Assembly: GCF_006439055.1 (NCBI RefSeq)
Contig: NZ_RCZC01000002.1
Location: forward strand, 1,614,114-1,678,113
Direction: 5' to 3'
Source: Sphingomonas glacialis
GTDB lineage: Bacteria; Pseudomonadota; Alphaproteobacteria; Sphingomonadales; Sphingomonadaceae
DNA: 64,000 nt
The notes beneath the pieces were generated by a model. It worked only from the letters and a program-made list of their open reading frames with translations. It made no database searches and was not told the origin of the DNA. Positions within the stretch are counted from its first letter, which is position 1, and the number at the start of each line of letters is the position of its first letter. Position numbers and translations under genes: made by a program. Shown here one piece after another: positions 26,371 to 34,699 of this stretch.

Positions 26371-26486
26371 ACGCTCCCCCACGGCGCTGTGGCGATGACG
26401 CGGGCGTCCTGATCCTGCACGGTGCGTCCTCTCCGACGATTTGTGACGATGCTAAACAGGTGACGGCGCTCTGTCGATGGTGGTAA

Positions 26487-26499
26487 GGCCAAATTGGCC
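26487..26499. promoter_or_regulatory. candidate operator for the divergent FadR/GntR regulator
   Basis: GGCCAAATTGGCC is a perfect 13-bp dyad (arms GGCCAA and TTGGCC about one base) preceded by TGGTAA, in the 198-bp gap between the MFS operon and the regulator gene. Position and symmetry fit a GntR-family dimer site; no second copy was found in the gap. Confidence 0.4.
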
Positions 26500-26568
26500 A
26501 GGGAAGAAACGGTGGGTTAAGATGCTGCACATATTGCGCTCCTGGCAAAGCTCGGCCACGATCTGGCA

Positions 26569-27336
26569 ATGACTGACCAGCCGCGCCGCGTGACCAGGCT
26601 CTATGAACGGGTCGCATCCGACGTCCGCGCCGCCCTCGCGAGCGGACGCTATGCGATCGGCGACCGGTTGCCGTCGGAGCGCGACCTCGCCTTGCACTAC
26701 AAGGTGTCGCGCCCGACCGTGCGTGAGGCGATCATCGCGCTCGAGGTCGATGGCATGGTCGAGGTGCGGACCAATTCGGGCGTCTATGTCGCGGCGCTGC
26801 AACCGGCGGGCGGGGTGCTTGCCGAAACCGATGTCGGCGGGTTCGAGCTGCTCGAGGCGCGACGGCTGATCGAATCGCAGGTCGCCGGGCTCGCCGCGGA
26901 ACAGATCGACGCAGAGCGGATCGCACGGCTGCGCACGCTGGTGGTCGAGATGGAGAATGCCGATCTCGTCACCGCCGAAGTCGCCGACCGCGAGTTCCAC
27001 CTTGAGATCGCGCGCGCCACCGGCAACAGCGCACTCGAGATGACGGTGGCGATGCTGTGGGACACGCGCAGCCGCTCGCCGCAATACAAGCTGCTGACCG
27101 AGAAGGTGCGCGCAGCGGGTGTCGCACCGCGCCAGTCGGAGCATCTGCGGATCGTCGAGGCGCTCGCCTCGGGCGATGCCAGCCGCGCGCACAATGCGAT
27201 GTGGGAGCATCTCGGCCGCGTCATCGATGCCCTGCTCGAGGCGACCGAAGTCGAGGCGATCGAGCGCGCGCGTGCGGATGTCGATGCCAAGCGGCGGCGC
27301 TTCCGCGACAAGGTGGCGGTGGCGAGCTCGGGCTGA
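26569..27336 (+). CDS. FadR-subfamily GntR transcriptional regulator
   Basis: A 255-residue regulator. The winged helix-turn-helix spans about residues 10-75 (RLPSERDLALHYKVSRPTVREAIIALEVDGMVEVR). The all-helical FCD ligand domain follows (ELLEARRLIESQVAGLAAEQ, DREFHLEIARATGNSAL, HLRIVEALASGDASRAHNAMWEHL) with metal-ligand type Asp/His residues. It resembles ExuR/UxuR/LldR-type sugar-acid regulators. Divergent from the MFS-GH31 operon, it probably controls that operon and itself, with induction by a sugar acid. Confidence 0.92.
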   Translation: MTDQPRRVTRLYERVASDVRAALASGRYAIGDRLPSERDLALHYKVSRPTVREAIIALEVDGMVEVRTNSGVYVAALQPAGGVLAETDVGGFELLEARRLIESQVAGLAAEQIDAERIARLRTLVVEMENADLVTAEVADREFHLEIARATGNSALEMTVAMLWDTRSRSPQYKLLTEKVRAAGVAPRQSEHLRIVEALASGDASRAHNAMWEHLGRVIDALLEATEVEAIERARADVDAKRRRFRDKVAVASSG

Positions 27337-27380
27337 CGGCCGGAACGCCGCACGACGCGATTGCGTGCCACCTATCTTTA

Positions 27381-27481
27381 CCGTCCCCCCGGCCTTGTGC
27401 CGGGAGCTACCAGGATGCCCAGCACTACGCCGGCTGCGTTCGCGGCACGCTGGGCCCCGGCACAAGGCCGAGGTGACGGGG
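27381..27481. repeat. dispersed ~100-bp inverted repeat, class A, copy 1
   Basis: Imperfect long dyad between convergent genes: the left arm includes CCCCCGGCCTTGTGCCGGG, the right arm CCCCGGCACAAGGCCGAGG, around a 40-bp middle. The central GGCCTTGTGCC/GGCACAAGGCC core is shared with copies 3 and 4. This copy has the most divergent left arm. It could stop transcription from both sides. Confidence 0.75.
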
Positions 27482-27497
27482 GTCCGATCGTCGGACC

Positions 27498-28388
27498 CTA
27501 GCGCGTATAGGCGGCCGCCAATGCGAGCAGACCCTCGGCCTGCTTCAAATGCGGCAGATCGACCATCCGCCCATCGAGCCCGACCGTCCCCACTCCCGAC
27601 GCCGCTGCGAAGGCCGCGACGATCCGTTCGGCGTGCGCAATCTCTTCGGGCGACGGCATGAAGCTCGCATTGATCGCGGCGACTTGCGCCGGATGGATCG
27701 CCAGCCGGCCGGTAAAGCCCTCCGCCCGTGCCGCGCGCGAGCTGTCGCGCAGGCCCGCTTCGTCGCGGAAATCGACATAGAGGGTGTCGATCGCCTGCAC
27801 CCCCGCCGCCTTCGCGCCGAGCAGGGTGAGCGAGCGCACCAGGCGATAGGTCAGTGCCCAGCCGCCTGCGGAATCGAGATTGCTGCTCGCGCCGAGCGCG
27901 GCGGACAGATCCTCGGCGCCCCAGGTTAGACCGAGCAGGCGATCGAGCCCCGCCCCCGCATAAGCGCCGAGCGTGAACGGGGCCGCGGCGGTTTCGGTCG
28001 CGACCGGCACGATCTTGATCGATCCCGGCGCGACGCCGGCCTGCGCCTCGAGCGCGTCGAGATAATGCGATAGCCGACGGATGTCGTCCGGCCCGTCGCA
28101 TTTGGGCAGCATGATCCCGTCGGGCGCGGCGCCGACCACCGCGACCAGATCTTCGAGTGCGAGGCCACTGTCGAACGGGTTGATCCGCACCCACAACTGG
28201 CACGCACGGGCCCCGCGCGGGCGCGCGCCGACAAAGGCTGCGACCAGCGCGCGGCCTGCGGGCTTGTTCGCCGCCGCGACCGAATCCTCGAGATCGAGGA
28301 TCACCGCATCGGCGCCGCAATCATCGACCTTGCCGAGCTTCTTTTCGCTGTCGCCAGGAATGAACAGCCAGGAGCGCAACGGCGTCAT
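27498..28388 (-). CDS. HpcH/HpaI aldolase/CitE-type CoA-ester lyase
   Basis: A 296-residue TIM-barrel lyase of the citrate lyase beta/malyl-CoA lyase group. MTPLRSWLFIPGDSEKKLGK opens the protein, and GADAVILDLEDSVA, RINPFDSG, LPKCDG, ATETAAAPF and LTWGAEDLSAALGA give the CoA and Mg2+ sites (Glu in WGAEDL, Asp and Glu in LDLEDS). It could split malyl-CoA, beta-methylmalyl-CoA or citramalyl-CoA. The start overlaps the stop of the MaoC gene (ATGA), so it acts with that hydratase. Cytoplasmic. The substrate is not determined by sequence. Confidence 0.87.
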   Translation of the reverse strand: MTPLRSWLFIPGDSEKKLGKVDDCGADAVILDLEDSVAAANKPAGRALVAAFVGARPRGARACQLWVRINPFDSGLALEDLVAVVGAAPDGIMLPKCDGPDDIRRLSHYLDALEAQAGVAPGSIKIVPVATETAAAPFTLGAYAGAGLDRLLGLTWGAEDLSAALGASSNLDSAGGWALTYRLVRSLTLLGAKAAGVQAIDTLYVDFRDEAGLRDSSRAARAEGFTGRLAIHPAQVAAINASFMPSPEEIAHAERIVAAFAAASGVGTVGLDGRMVDLPHLKQAEGLLALAAAYTR

Positions 28389-28837
28389 GCCGGCCGCCGC
28401 CGCTGCAGGCCCGAGCGCTTGCAGGAGGCGACGAGTTCGTCGCGCTGATTGTAGGCACGGTGGAGGAAGGTCACGATCCCGGCATTGGGCCGCGACTTGG
28501 ATTCGCGCAGCTCGGCGACCTCGGTCTCGATCCGCAGCGTGTCGCCGATGAAGACGGGGGCGGGAAAACGCACCTCGTCCCAGCCGAGATTGGCGACCGC
28601 GGTGCCGAGCGTCGTGTCGCCGACCGACACGCCGACCATCAGCCCCAAGGTGAAGGTCGAATTGACGATGATGCGACCATAGTCGCTGTCCTTCATATAT
28701 TCGGCATCGAGATGCAGCTGCGCGGGGTTATGCGTCAGCGTCGAGAAAAGCAGATTGTCGGTCTCGGTCACCGTCCGCCGGATCGCATGGGCGAAGGTCT
28801 GCCCGACCTGCAATTCCTCGAACCACAATCCTGCCAT
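28385..28837 (-). CDS. MaoC-type hydratase/dehydratase
   Basis: A 150-residue hot-dog-fold protein. The opening GLWFEELQVGQTFAH and the segment LTHNPAQLHLDAEYMKDSDYGRIIV match MaoC-like hydratases that act on enoyl- or mesaconyl-CoA; note that the usual Asp of the D-x-N-P motif is His here (THNPAQLH). The ATG at 28837 is chosen over GTG 28840. It overlaps the CoA lyase gene (ATGA). The two together resemble the hydratase/lyase pair that interconverts mesaconyl-CoA, methylmalyl-CoA and propionyl-CoA plus glyoxylate. Confidence 0.85.
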   Translation of the reverse strand: MAGLWFEELQVGQTFAHAIRRTVTETDNLLFSTLTHNPAQLHLDAEYMKDSDYGRIIVNSTFTLGLMVGVSVGDTTLGTAVANLGWDEVRFPAPVFIGDTLRIETEVAELRESKSRPNAGIVTFLHRAYNQRDELVASCKRSGLQRRRPA

Positions 28838-29001
28838 CACGCTCCGCCTTTTTTCTGTGCCGCCGCCTTACCATCGATGGGCGGTCGCCTGTCAACGCAC
28901 CCGCGGTGGCGAAGATTGGATCATGCCGAATCGCCCGGTTTCTGTTATAGTTGGCCTGCATCCGAGCCGGCGCCGTCGGCCCGACGAACCGAGGGGTCGT
29001 C

Positions 29002-30012
29002 ATGCACCGTATTGCCATGCTGTTCGCGCTCTGTGTCGCTGCCATCCTGCTGCTTCCCGCCAAGGCGCAGGCGTGGGGCAAGGTCGGCCATCTGACGGTA
29101 TGCGATCTCGCCTATCGCAACCTCACCCCGACGACGCGCGCAGCGATCGGCGAGTTGCTGCAAAGCAAGCATGGCGGGATCACCGTGCCCGGCAAGGGCC
29201 GGATGCCCGACGAGCATTATAGCTCGTTCAATTATGGCTGCCTCGAAGAGGATGTCCTGCCGCGCCGCCATCCCGACGACCATTTCATCAATGTCGCGCG
29301 CAGCGTGACCGCGATCGGCGATCCGGCCTGTCCCGGCACCGGCGAATGCATCCTCGCCGGCATCACGCGCGATCTCGCTGTGCTCAAGGATCGCAGCCGG
29401 TCGCGCGAAGACCGCGTGTTCGCGCTGATGGCGATCGGCCATTGGATCGGCGACATCCACCAGCCGCTCCACGTGTCGTTCGCCGACGATCGCGGCGGCA
29501 ACGGCATCGACGCCAAGCTTGCCGGCAAATGCGGGACGTCGAAATATCGGCCCGACAATCTCCACGCGATCTGGGACAATTGCCTGCTCGAGGCGGGGAT
29601 GTTCGAGCGCGTGCGCAAGCGTGCCGATTATAAGAAGAGCTGGAGCGCCTATACGATCACCTATCGCGCGGTCGATACGCTGCAGGCGAACACCACGTTG
29701 GCCGAGGAGCAGGCCATGGTCGGGACCGATCCCGTGCCGTGGGCGAACGAATCGTTCCAGATCACGCGATCGCCCGAGATCCTCTATTGCACCCAGGTCG
29801 ATGACACCTGCCGCTATTCGCCGACCGACGCGACGCGGCCGGCTGGCGCGCCCAAGCGCCTCCAGGCGATCGACCAGGCCTATCTCCAGCGCTTCGATGA
29901 AGTGGTGCAGGAGCGCGTGCGGCACGCCGGCTTCCGGCTCGCGCATCTGCTCAACCTTGCGCTCGACCCCGCTTATGCCGGCCCGGTGCGCAATTCGACG
30001 CAGCCCGGCTGA
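29002..30012 (+). CDS. exported S1/P1-type nuclease
   Basis: A 336-residue zinc-dependent nuclease of the S1/P1 family, which cleaves single-stranded DNA and RNA at the 3'-hydroxyl. The signal peptide is residues 1-22 (MHRIAMLFALCVAAILLLPA..AQA). The mature protein starts WGKVGH, whose N-terminal Trp and His bind the trinuclear zinc site; DDHFINVA and HWIGDIHQPLHVSFADDRGGN supply further ligands. The ATG 29002 has a GAGG site; a longer frame from 28951 is not needed. It probably acts in the periplasm or outside the cell for nucleotide salvage. Confidence 0.92.
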   Translation: MHRIAMLFALCVAAILLLPAKAQAWGKVGHLTVCDLAYRNLTPTTRAAIGELLQSKHGGITVPGKGRMPDEHYSSFNYGCLEEDVLPRRHPDDHFINVARSVTAIGDPACPGTGECILAGITRDLAVLKDRSRSREDRVFALMAIGHWIGDIHQPLHVSFADDRGGNGIDAKLAGKCGTSKYRPDNLHAIWDNCLLEAGMFERVRKRADYKKSWSAYTITYRAVDTLQANTTLAEEQAMVGTDPVPWANESFQITRSPEILYCTQVDDTCRYSPTDATRPAGAPKRLQAIDQAYLQRFDEVVQERVRHAGFRLAHLLNLALDPAYAGPVRNSTQPG

Positions 30013-30018
30013 CGGCAC

Positions 30019-30038
30019 ACTTTACGCGGACTTTACGC
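30019..30038 (+). promoter_or_regulatory. candidate KdpE box
   Basis: ACTTTACGC occurs twice (30019-30027 and 30030-30038), the starts exactly 11 bp apart. Tandem half-sites with 11-bp spacing are how OmpR/PhoB-family response regulators such as KdpE bind DNA. The site is about 82-101 bp upstream of kdpF and just after the nuclease stop codon. Known KdpE sites are TTTA..C rich, which agrees. Confidence 0.5.
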
Positions 30039-30119
30039 TCCGCGCCTTCTATCCCTCGCGCGCGCTAATGCGCCTCGGGTCCAAGCGGGCCGCCTGAAAC
30101 CATAACAGGCGGGCTCTCC

Positions 30120-30209
30120 ATGTCCTTCGACCTTATCCTTGGCGGCATCGTTGCCGTCTTAGTCCTGATCTACCTGCTCGCTGTGCTCGCACAGCCCGAG
30201 CGGTATTGA
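30120..30209 (+). CDS. kdpF: K+-transporting ATPase small subunit KdpF
   Basis: A 29-residue single-span membrane peptide ([25 protein letters not shown]), matching KdpF, which stabilises the KdpABC complex in the inner membrane. It begins the kdp operon, 13 bp before kdpA, in the usual position. It is too short to be called by length-limited finders. The Ala-Gln-Pro-Glu end fits the family (LAQPERY). Confidence 0.88.
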   Translation: MSFDLILGGIVAVLVLIYLLAVLAQPERY

Positions 30210-30222
30210 GGAGCGCGGCACC

Positions 30223-31914
30223 ATGACCTTTGCCGGCTGGAGCATGATTCTCCTCTTCGTCGTGCTGATCGTCGCGCTGGCCAAGCCAGCGGGCGCCTGG
30301 ATGCACGCCCTTTATGCCCGCGAGACGCTGCCCTTGGGCTTCGTCGAACGCGGCTTCTACAAACTCGCCGGGATCGATCCCAAGGCCGAGCAGAGCTGGG
30401 TCGGGTATGCCGTCTCGCTGATGGTGTTCAACCTCGGCGGCATTGCCTTGCTGTTCGCGATCCTCAAGCTGCAGGGCGTTCTGCCGATGAACCCGCAAGG
30501 GTTCGGGGGCATGGAGACGTTGCTCGCGTTCAACACTGCGGTCAGCTTCGTCACCAACACCAACTGGCAGAATTACGGCGGCGAATCGTCGCTGTCGAAC
30601 CTCAGCCAGATGGCAGGGCTGACGGTGCAGAACTTCCTGTCGGCCGCGGTCGGGATCGCCGTCGCCTTCGCCTTCATCCGCGGCTTTGCCCGCAAGCAGG
30701 CTTCGGGCATCGGCAATTTCTGGGTCGATGTGACGCGCGCCACGCTGTACCTGCTGCTCCCGATCTCGGTCGTGCTGGCGCTCGTCTATGTCGTGATGGG
30801 CGTTCCGCAGACCTTCGGGCCGTCGGTCGTCGCCACGACGATCGAAGGCGCCAAGCAGACCATCGCGGTCGGCCCGGTCGCGTCGCAGCTTGCGATCAAG
30901 ATGCTCGGCACCAATGGCGGCGGCTTCTTCAATGCCAACTCCGCGCATCCGTTCGAAAACCCGACTGCGCTCAACAACTTCCTGCAGATGCTGTCGATCT
31001 TCGTGCTCGGCGCTGGCCTGACGCTCACCTTCGGCAAGGCGGTCGGTAATGTCCGCCAGGGCTGGGCGATCCTCGCGGCGATGCTGCTGCTCTTCATCGC
31101 CGGTGTCGCAGTCGCTTACGGCGCAGAAGCCGCGGGCAACCCGATCCATCACGCGCTCGGCGTCGCCGGGGGCAATATGGAGGGCAAGGAAGTCCGCTTC
31201 GGCATCGCCGCGACCGCGCTGTTCGCGGTCGTCACCACCGCCACGTCGTGTGGTGCTGTCATCGGCATGCACGACAGCTTCACCGCGATCGGCGGTCTGG
31301 TGCCGCTGTTCAACATGCAGCTGGGCGAACTCGTCATCGGTGGCGTCGGCTCGGGGCTCTATGCGGTGCTGATCTACTGCATCCTCGCGGTGTTCATTGC
31401 CGGGCTGATGGTCGGACGCACACCTGAATATGTCGGCAAGAAGATCGAATCGCGCGAGATGAAGCTGGCAGTGATTGCCATCGCCATCCCGCCGCTCGCG
31501 ATCCTCGGGCTGACCGCGGTCGCGTGCATCACCGGCGCGGGGCTTGCCGGTCCGGCCGCCAAGGGCGCACACGGGTTCAGCGAGATCCTCTACGCCTTCA
31601 CCTCGGGTGCGGCCAATAACGGCTCGGCGTTCGGTGGCCTGAGCGGCAACACGCCGTTCTACAATCTGCTGCTCGCGCTCGACATGTTCGTCGGTCGCTT
31701 CGGGGTGATCCTGCCCGTCCTCGCGATCGCCGGGGGCCTCGCCGCCAAGCGTCGCGTGCCCGAGGGCGCGGGGTCGTTCCCGACCACCGGGCTGCTGTGG
31801 ATCGGCCTGCTCGCGGCGATCATCGTGATCGTCGGTGGCCTCACCTTCCTGCCCGCGCTCGCGCTCGGTCCGATTGCGGACCAGGCACAAGTCGCCGCCG
31901 GCACCTTGCTCTAA
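30223..31914 (+). CDS. kdpA: K+-transporting ATPase subunit A
   Basis: The potassium-binding, channel-like subunit of the Kdp pump; 563 residues with about ten membrane segments. The four selectivity-loop regions are visible: [31 protein letters not shown], the [12 protein letters not shown] loop, and [19 protein letters not shown]. Located in the inner membrane with KdpB, C and F. It is 14 bp before kdpB. The operon is expected to be induced at low potassium through KdpDE. Confidence 0.97.
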   Translation: MTFAGWSMILLFVVLIVALAKPAGAWMHALYARETLPLGFVERGFYKLAGIDPKAEQSWVGYAVSLMVFNLGGIALLFAILKLQGVLPMNPQGFGGMETLLAFNTAVSFVTNTNWQNYGGESSLSNLSQMAGLTVQNFLSAAVGIAVAFAFIRGFARKQASGIGNFWVDVTRATLYLLLPISVVLALVYVVMGVPQTFGPSVVATTIEGAKQTIAVGPVASQLAIKMLGTNGGGFFNANSAHPFENPTALNNFLQMLSIFVLGAGLTLTFGKAVGNVRQGWAILAAMLLLFIAGVAVAYGAEAAGNPIHHALGVAGGNMEGKEVRFGIAATALFAVVTTATSCGAVIGMHDSFTAIGGLVPLFNMQLGELVIGGVGSGLYAVLIYCILAVFIAGLMVGRTPEYVGKKIESREMKLAVIAIAIPPLAILGLTAVACITGAGLAGPAAKGAHGFSEILYAFTSGAANNGSAFGGLSGNTPFYNLLLALDMFVGRFGVILPVLAIAGGLAAKRRVPEGAGSFPTTGLLWIGLLAAIIVIVGGLTFLPALALGPIADQAQVAAGTLL

Positions 31915-31928
31915 AAGGTCATAGCCCC

Positions 31929-33956
31929 ATGGCAAACCAGAACGCTTCGCTCTTCACCGGCCCGCTGCTTGCCGCAGCGGCCCGGGATGCCGTCTTCAAG
32001 CTCGATCCGCGCAAGCTGATCAAGACCCCGGTGATGTTCGTCACCGCGATCGTCGCGAGCCTCTCCACCGTCCTGCTCGTCAAGGGCCTGGTCACCGGCA
32101 CCGGCCATCCGGTATTCGAGGGCCAGTTGGTCGTCTGGCTGTGGCTGACGGTGCTGTTCGGCAACGTCGCCGAGGCGCTCGCCGAAGGGCGCGGCAAGGC
32201 GCAGGCTGCCTCGCTGCGCGCCACCAAGGCCGAGCTCCGCGCCAAGAAGCTGATCGGCGTGGCGGGCGCCTGGGAGATGGTCGATGCGACCAGCCTGCAG
32301 GTCGGCGACGAGGTGCTGGTCGAGACCGGCGACCTCGTACCCGCTGACGGCGAAGTCATCGCCGGCGTGGCCTCGGTCAACGAAGCCGCGATCACCGGCG
32401 AGAGCGCGCCGGTGATCCGCGAAGGCGGTGGCGACCGTTCCGCTGTCACCGCGGGAACGCGCGTCATCGCCGATGCGATTACGGTGCGCGTGACCGCAGG
32501 CGCCGGCCAAGGCTTTCTCGACCGCATGATCGCGTTGGTCGAGGGTGCGCAGCGCCAGAAGACGCCGAACGAGATCGCGCTGACGATCCTGCTCGCCGGC
32601 CTGACGCTGATCTTCCTGATCGCGGTCGGCACCTTGCCGGCGTTCGCCTCCTATGCCGGCGGGATGCTCGCCATTCCGGTGCTCGTCGCCTTGTTCGTCA
32701 CGCTGATCCCGACGACGATTTCGGCACTGCTGTCGGCGATCGGCATTGCCGGCATGGACCGGCTGGTGCGCTTCAACGTGCTCGCCAAGTCGGGCCGCGC
32801 GGTGGAAGCCGCGGGCGACATCGACACGCTGCTCCTCGACAAGACCGGTACGATCACGATCGGCGATCGCCAGGCGACCGCCTTCCTCCCCGTCCCCGGC
32901 GTGACGGTCGCCGAGCTGACCGCCGCCGCGCGCCTCGCCAGCCTGTCGGACGAGACGCCCGAGGGTCGCTCGATCGTCGTGCTCGCCAACCAGGACGGCA
33001 GCGCCGCCGTCGCGATGCCGGCGGGTGCGGAGGAGATCAAATTCACCTCGCAGACTCGCGTGTCGGGTCTCCAGATCGGCGACCGCGCGCTCGTCAAGGG
33101 CGCGGTCGACGCGATCCTCAAGCGGCTCCCCGATGCGCCCAATGCCGACGCGCTTCGGAAGATCGCCGACGAGATCGCGCGCGGCGGTGCCACCCCGCTC
33201 GCGGTCGCCGATGGCAATCGCCTGCTCGGCGTCGTCCAGCTCAAGGACATCGTCAAGGCCGGCATCCGCGAGCGCTTCGGCGAGCTACGCCGGATGGGCA
33301 TCCGCACGGTGATGATCACCGGCGACAACCCGCTCACCGCCGCCAGCATCGCCGCCGAAAGCGGAGTCGACGACTTCCTCGCCGAGGCGACCCCCGAGGA
33401 CAAGCTCGCCCTGATCCGCAAGGAGCAGGAAGGCGGCAAGCTCGTCGCGATGTGCGGCGATGGCACCAACGACGCCCCCGCCCTTGCCCAGTCGGACGTC
33501 GGCGTCGCGATGAACACCGGCACGCAGGCCGCTCGCGAGGCGGGCAACATGGTCGATCTCGACAGCGATCCGACCAAGCTGATCGAGATCGTCGGGCTCG
33601 GCAAGCAGCTGCTGATGACGCGCGGCGCGCTGACCACCTTCTCGATCTCGAACGACGTCGCCAAATATTTCGCGATCCTGCCGGCAATCTTCGTCGCGCT
33701 CTATCCGGGATTGGGCGGGTTGAACGTGATGCGGCTCGCGAGCCCCGAAAGCGCGATCCTGTCGGCGATCATCTTCAACGCGCTGATCATCCCGGCGCTG
33801 GTGCCGCTGGCGCTCAAGGGCGTGAAGTACCGCCCTGCTCCGGCCGGCACGCTGCTCGCGCGCAACCTCGCCATTTACGGCGTCGGCGGGCTGATCGCGC
33901 CGTTCATCGGCATCAAGGCGATCGACCTCGTCGTCGCCGCTTTGCACCTTGCTTGA
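31929..33956 (+). CDS. kdpB: K+-transporting ATPase subunit B (P-type ATPase)
   Basis: The energy-coupling subunit, a P-type ATPase of 675 residues. The actuator loop contains AITGESAPV; the phosphorylated Asp304 is in [12 protein letters not shown]; the nucleotide and hinge regions [22 protein letters not shown] and [22 protein letters not shown] follow. Seven membrane segments are expected. The ATG 31929 is family-correct (MANQNASLF); an upstream in-frame stretch to 31797 lies within kdpA and is not used. A 10-bp gap separates it from kdpC. Confidence 0.97.
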   Translation: MANQNASLFTGPLLAAAARDAVFKLDPRKLIKTPVMFVTAIVASLSTVLLVKGLVTGTGHPVFEGQLVVWLWLTVLFGNVAEALAEGRGKAQAASLRATKAELRAKKLIGVAGAWEMVDATSLQVGDEVLVETGDLVPADGEVIAGVASVNEAAITGESAPVIREGGGDRSAVTAGTRVIADAITVRVTAGAGQGFLDRMIALVEGAQRQKTPNEIALTILLAGLTLIFLIAVGTLPAFASYAGGMLAIPVLVALFVTLIPTTISALLSAIGIAGMDRLVRFNVLAKSGRAVEAAGDIDTLLLDKTGTITIGDRQATAFLPVPGVTVAELTAAARLASLSDETPEGRSIVVLANQDGSAAVAMPAGAEEIKFTSQTRVSGLQIGDRALVKGAVDAILKRLPDAPNADALRKIADEIARGGATPLAVADGNRLLGVVQLKDIVKAGIRERFGELRRMGIRTVMITGDNPLTAASIAAESGVDDFLAEATPEDKLALIRKEQEGGKLVAMCGDGTNDAPALAQSDVGVAMNTGTQAAREAGNMVDLDSDPTKLIEIVGLGKQLLMTRGALTTFSISNDVAKYFAILPAIFVALYPGLGGLNVMRLASPESAILSAIIFNALIIPALVPLALKGVKYRPAPAGTLLARNLAIYGVGGLIAPFIGIKAIDLVVAALHLA

Positions 33957-33966
33957 GGATCCTCAG

Positions 33967-34566
33967 ATGTTGACCGAAACCTTTCGCGCGCTGCGCCCGA
34001 CCGTCGTCCTGCTCGTGCTGGTCACGATCGTGACCGGCCTGCTCTACCCCGCCGTGATCACCGGCATCGCGCAGGTCGCGCTGCCGGTGAAGGCCAATGG
34101 CAGCGTCCTGAGCGACGTACACGGGCAGCCGATCGGCTCCGCGCTGATCGCGCAGAATTTCACGGGCCCGACCACCTTCCATCCGCGTCCCTCTGCCGCC
34201 GGCAAGGATGGCTACGATGCAAGTTCGTCGGCCGCGACCAACCTAGCGCCGGGTTCGAAGGACCTGCGCGATGCCATCGCCAAGCGCGTTTCGAGCGCGC
34301 GGGCGGAAGGGATGACCGGGGATCTACCCGCCGACCTGGTCACCACTAGCGCCTCGGGGCTCGATCCCGATCTGAGCCCCGAGGCGGCTTTTTTGCAGGC
34401 TCCGCGCGTCGCAAAGGCGCGTGGGCTGGATGTCGCCAAGGTTAAGTCCCTCATCACCGCGCAGATCGAGGCGCCGTTGCTCGGCATTATCGGCGAGCCC
34501 CATGTCAATGTCCTGCTGCTCAATCGACAGCTCGCTACGCTTTCCGCTACCACGCCGGGGAAATGA
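33967..34566 (+). CDS. kdpC: K+-transporting ATPase subunit C
   Basis: A 199-residue subunit with one N-terminal membrane segment ([20 protein letters not shown]) and a soluble domain, which assists ATP binding by KdpB. HFRPS-like Pro-rich contacts [30 protein letters not shown] and the C-terminal [15 protein letters not shown] agree with the family. The start is ATG 33967. Downstream lies a dispersed inverted repeat and then kdpD, on the same strand. Confidence 0.95.
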   Translation: MLTETFRALRPTVVLLVLVTIVTGLLYPAVITGIAQVALPVKANGSVLSDVHGQPIGSALIAQNFTGPTTFHPRPSAAGKDGYDASSSAATNLAPGSKDLRDAIAKRVSSARAEGMTGDLPADLVTTSASGLDPDLSPEAAFLQAPRVAKARGLDVAKVKSLITAQIEAPLLGIIGEPHVNVLLLNRQLATLSATTPGK

Positions 34567-34587
34567 TCCTGGCGCGCTCCTCCTCCA

Positions 34588-34687
34588 ACCGTCACCCCGG
34601 GCTCGTCCCGGGGTCCACCGTGCCGCGCATGCTGCAACTGCTGCGCGCGCGGCACAGTGGACCCCGGAACAAGTCCGGGGTGACGGA
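34588..34687. repeat. dispersed ~100-bp inverted repeat, class A, copy 2 (between kdpC and kdpD)
   Basis: Left arm GTCACCCCGGGCTCGTCCCG then GGGTCCACCGTGCC; right arm GGCACAGTGGACCCCGG then AACAAGTCCGGGGTGAC. The two arms are nearly complementary over about 37 positions around a middle of about 25 bases. It ends 12 bp before the kdpD start and so sits in its leader. Confidence 0.85.
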
Positions 34688-34699
34688 GGGGCGCGTGCG

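Noticed and set aside
22709..26617. A 1302-codon minus-strand frame suggesting a fused transporter-glycosidase
   Set aside because: The MFS part is in another frame. Only the part after 25093 reads as GH31; the upstream part is out-of-frame translation of the MFS gene.
34588..34687. kdp riboswitch (potassium/c-di-AMP ydaO type)
   Set aside because: The stretch is a simple long dyad shared with five unrelated loci, with no ydaO-type conserved core.
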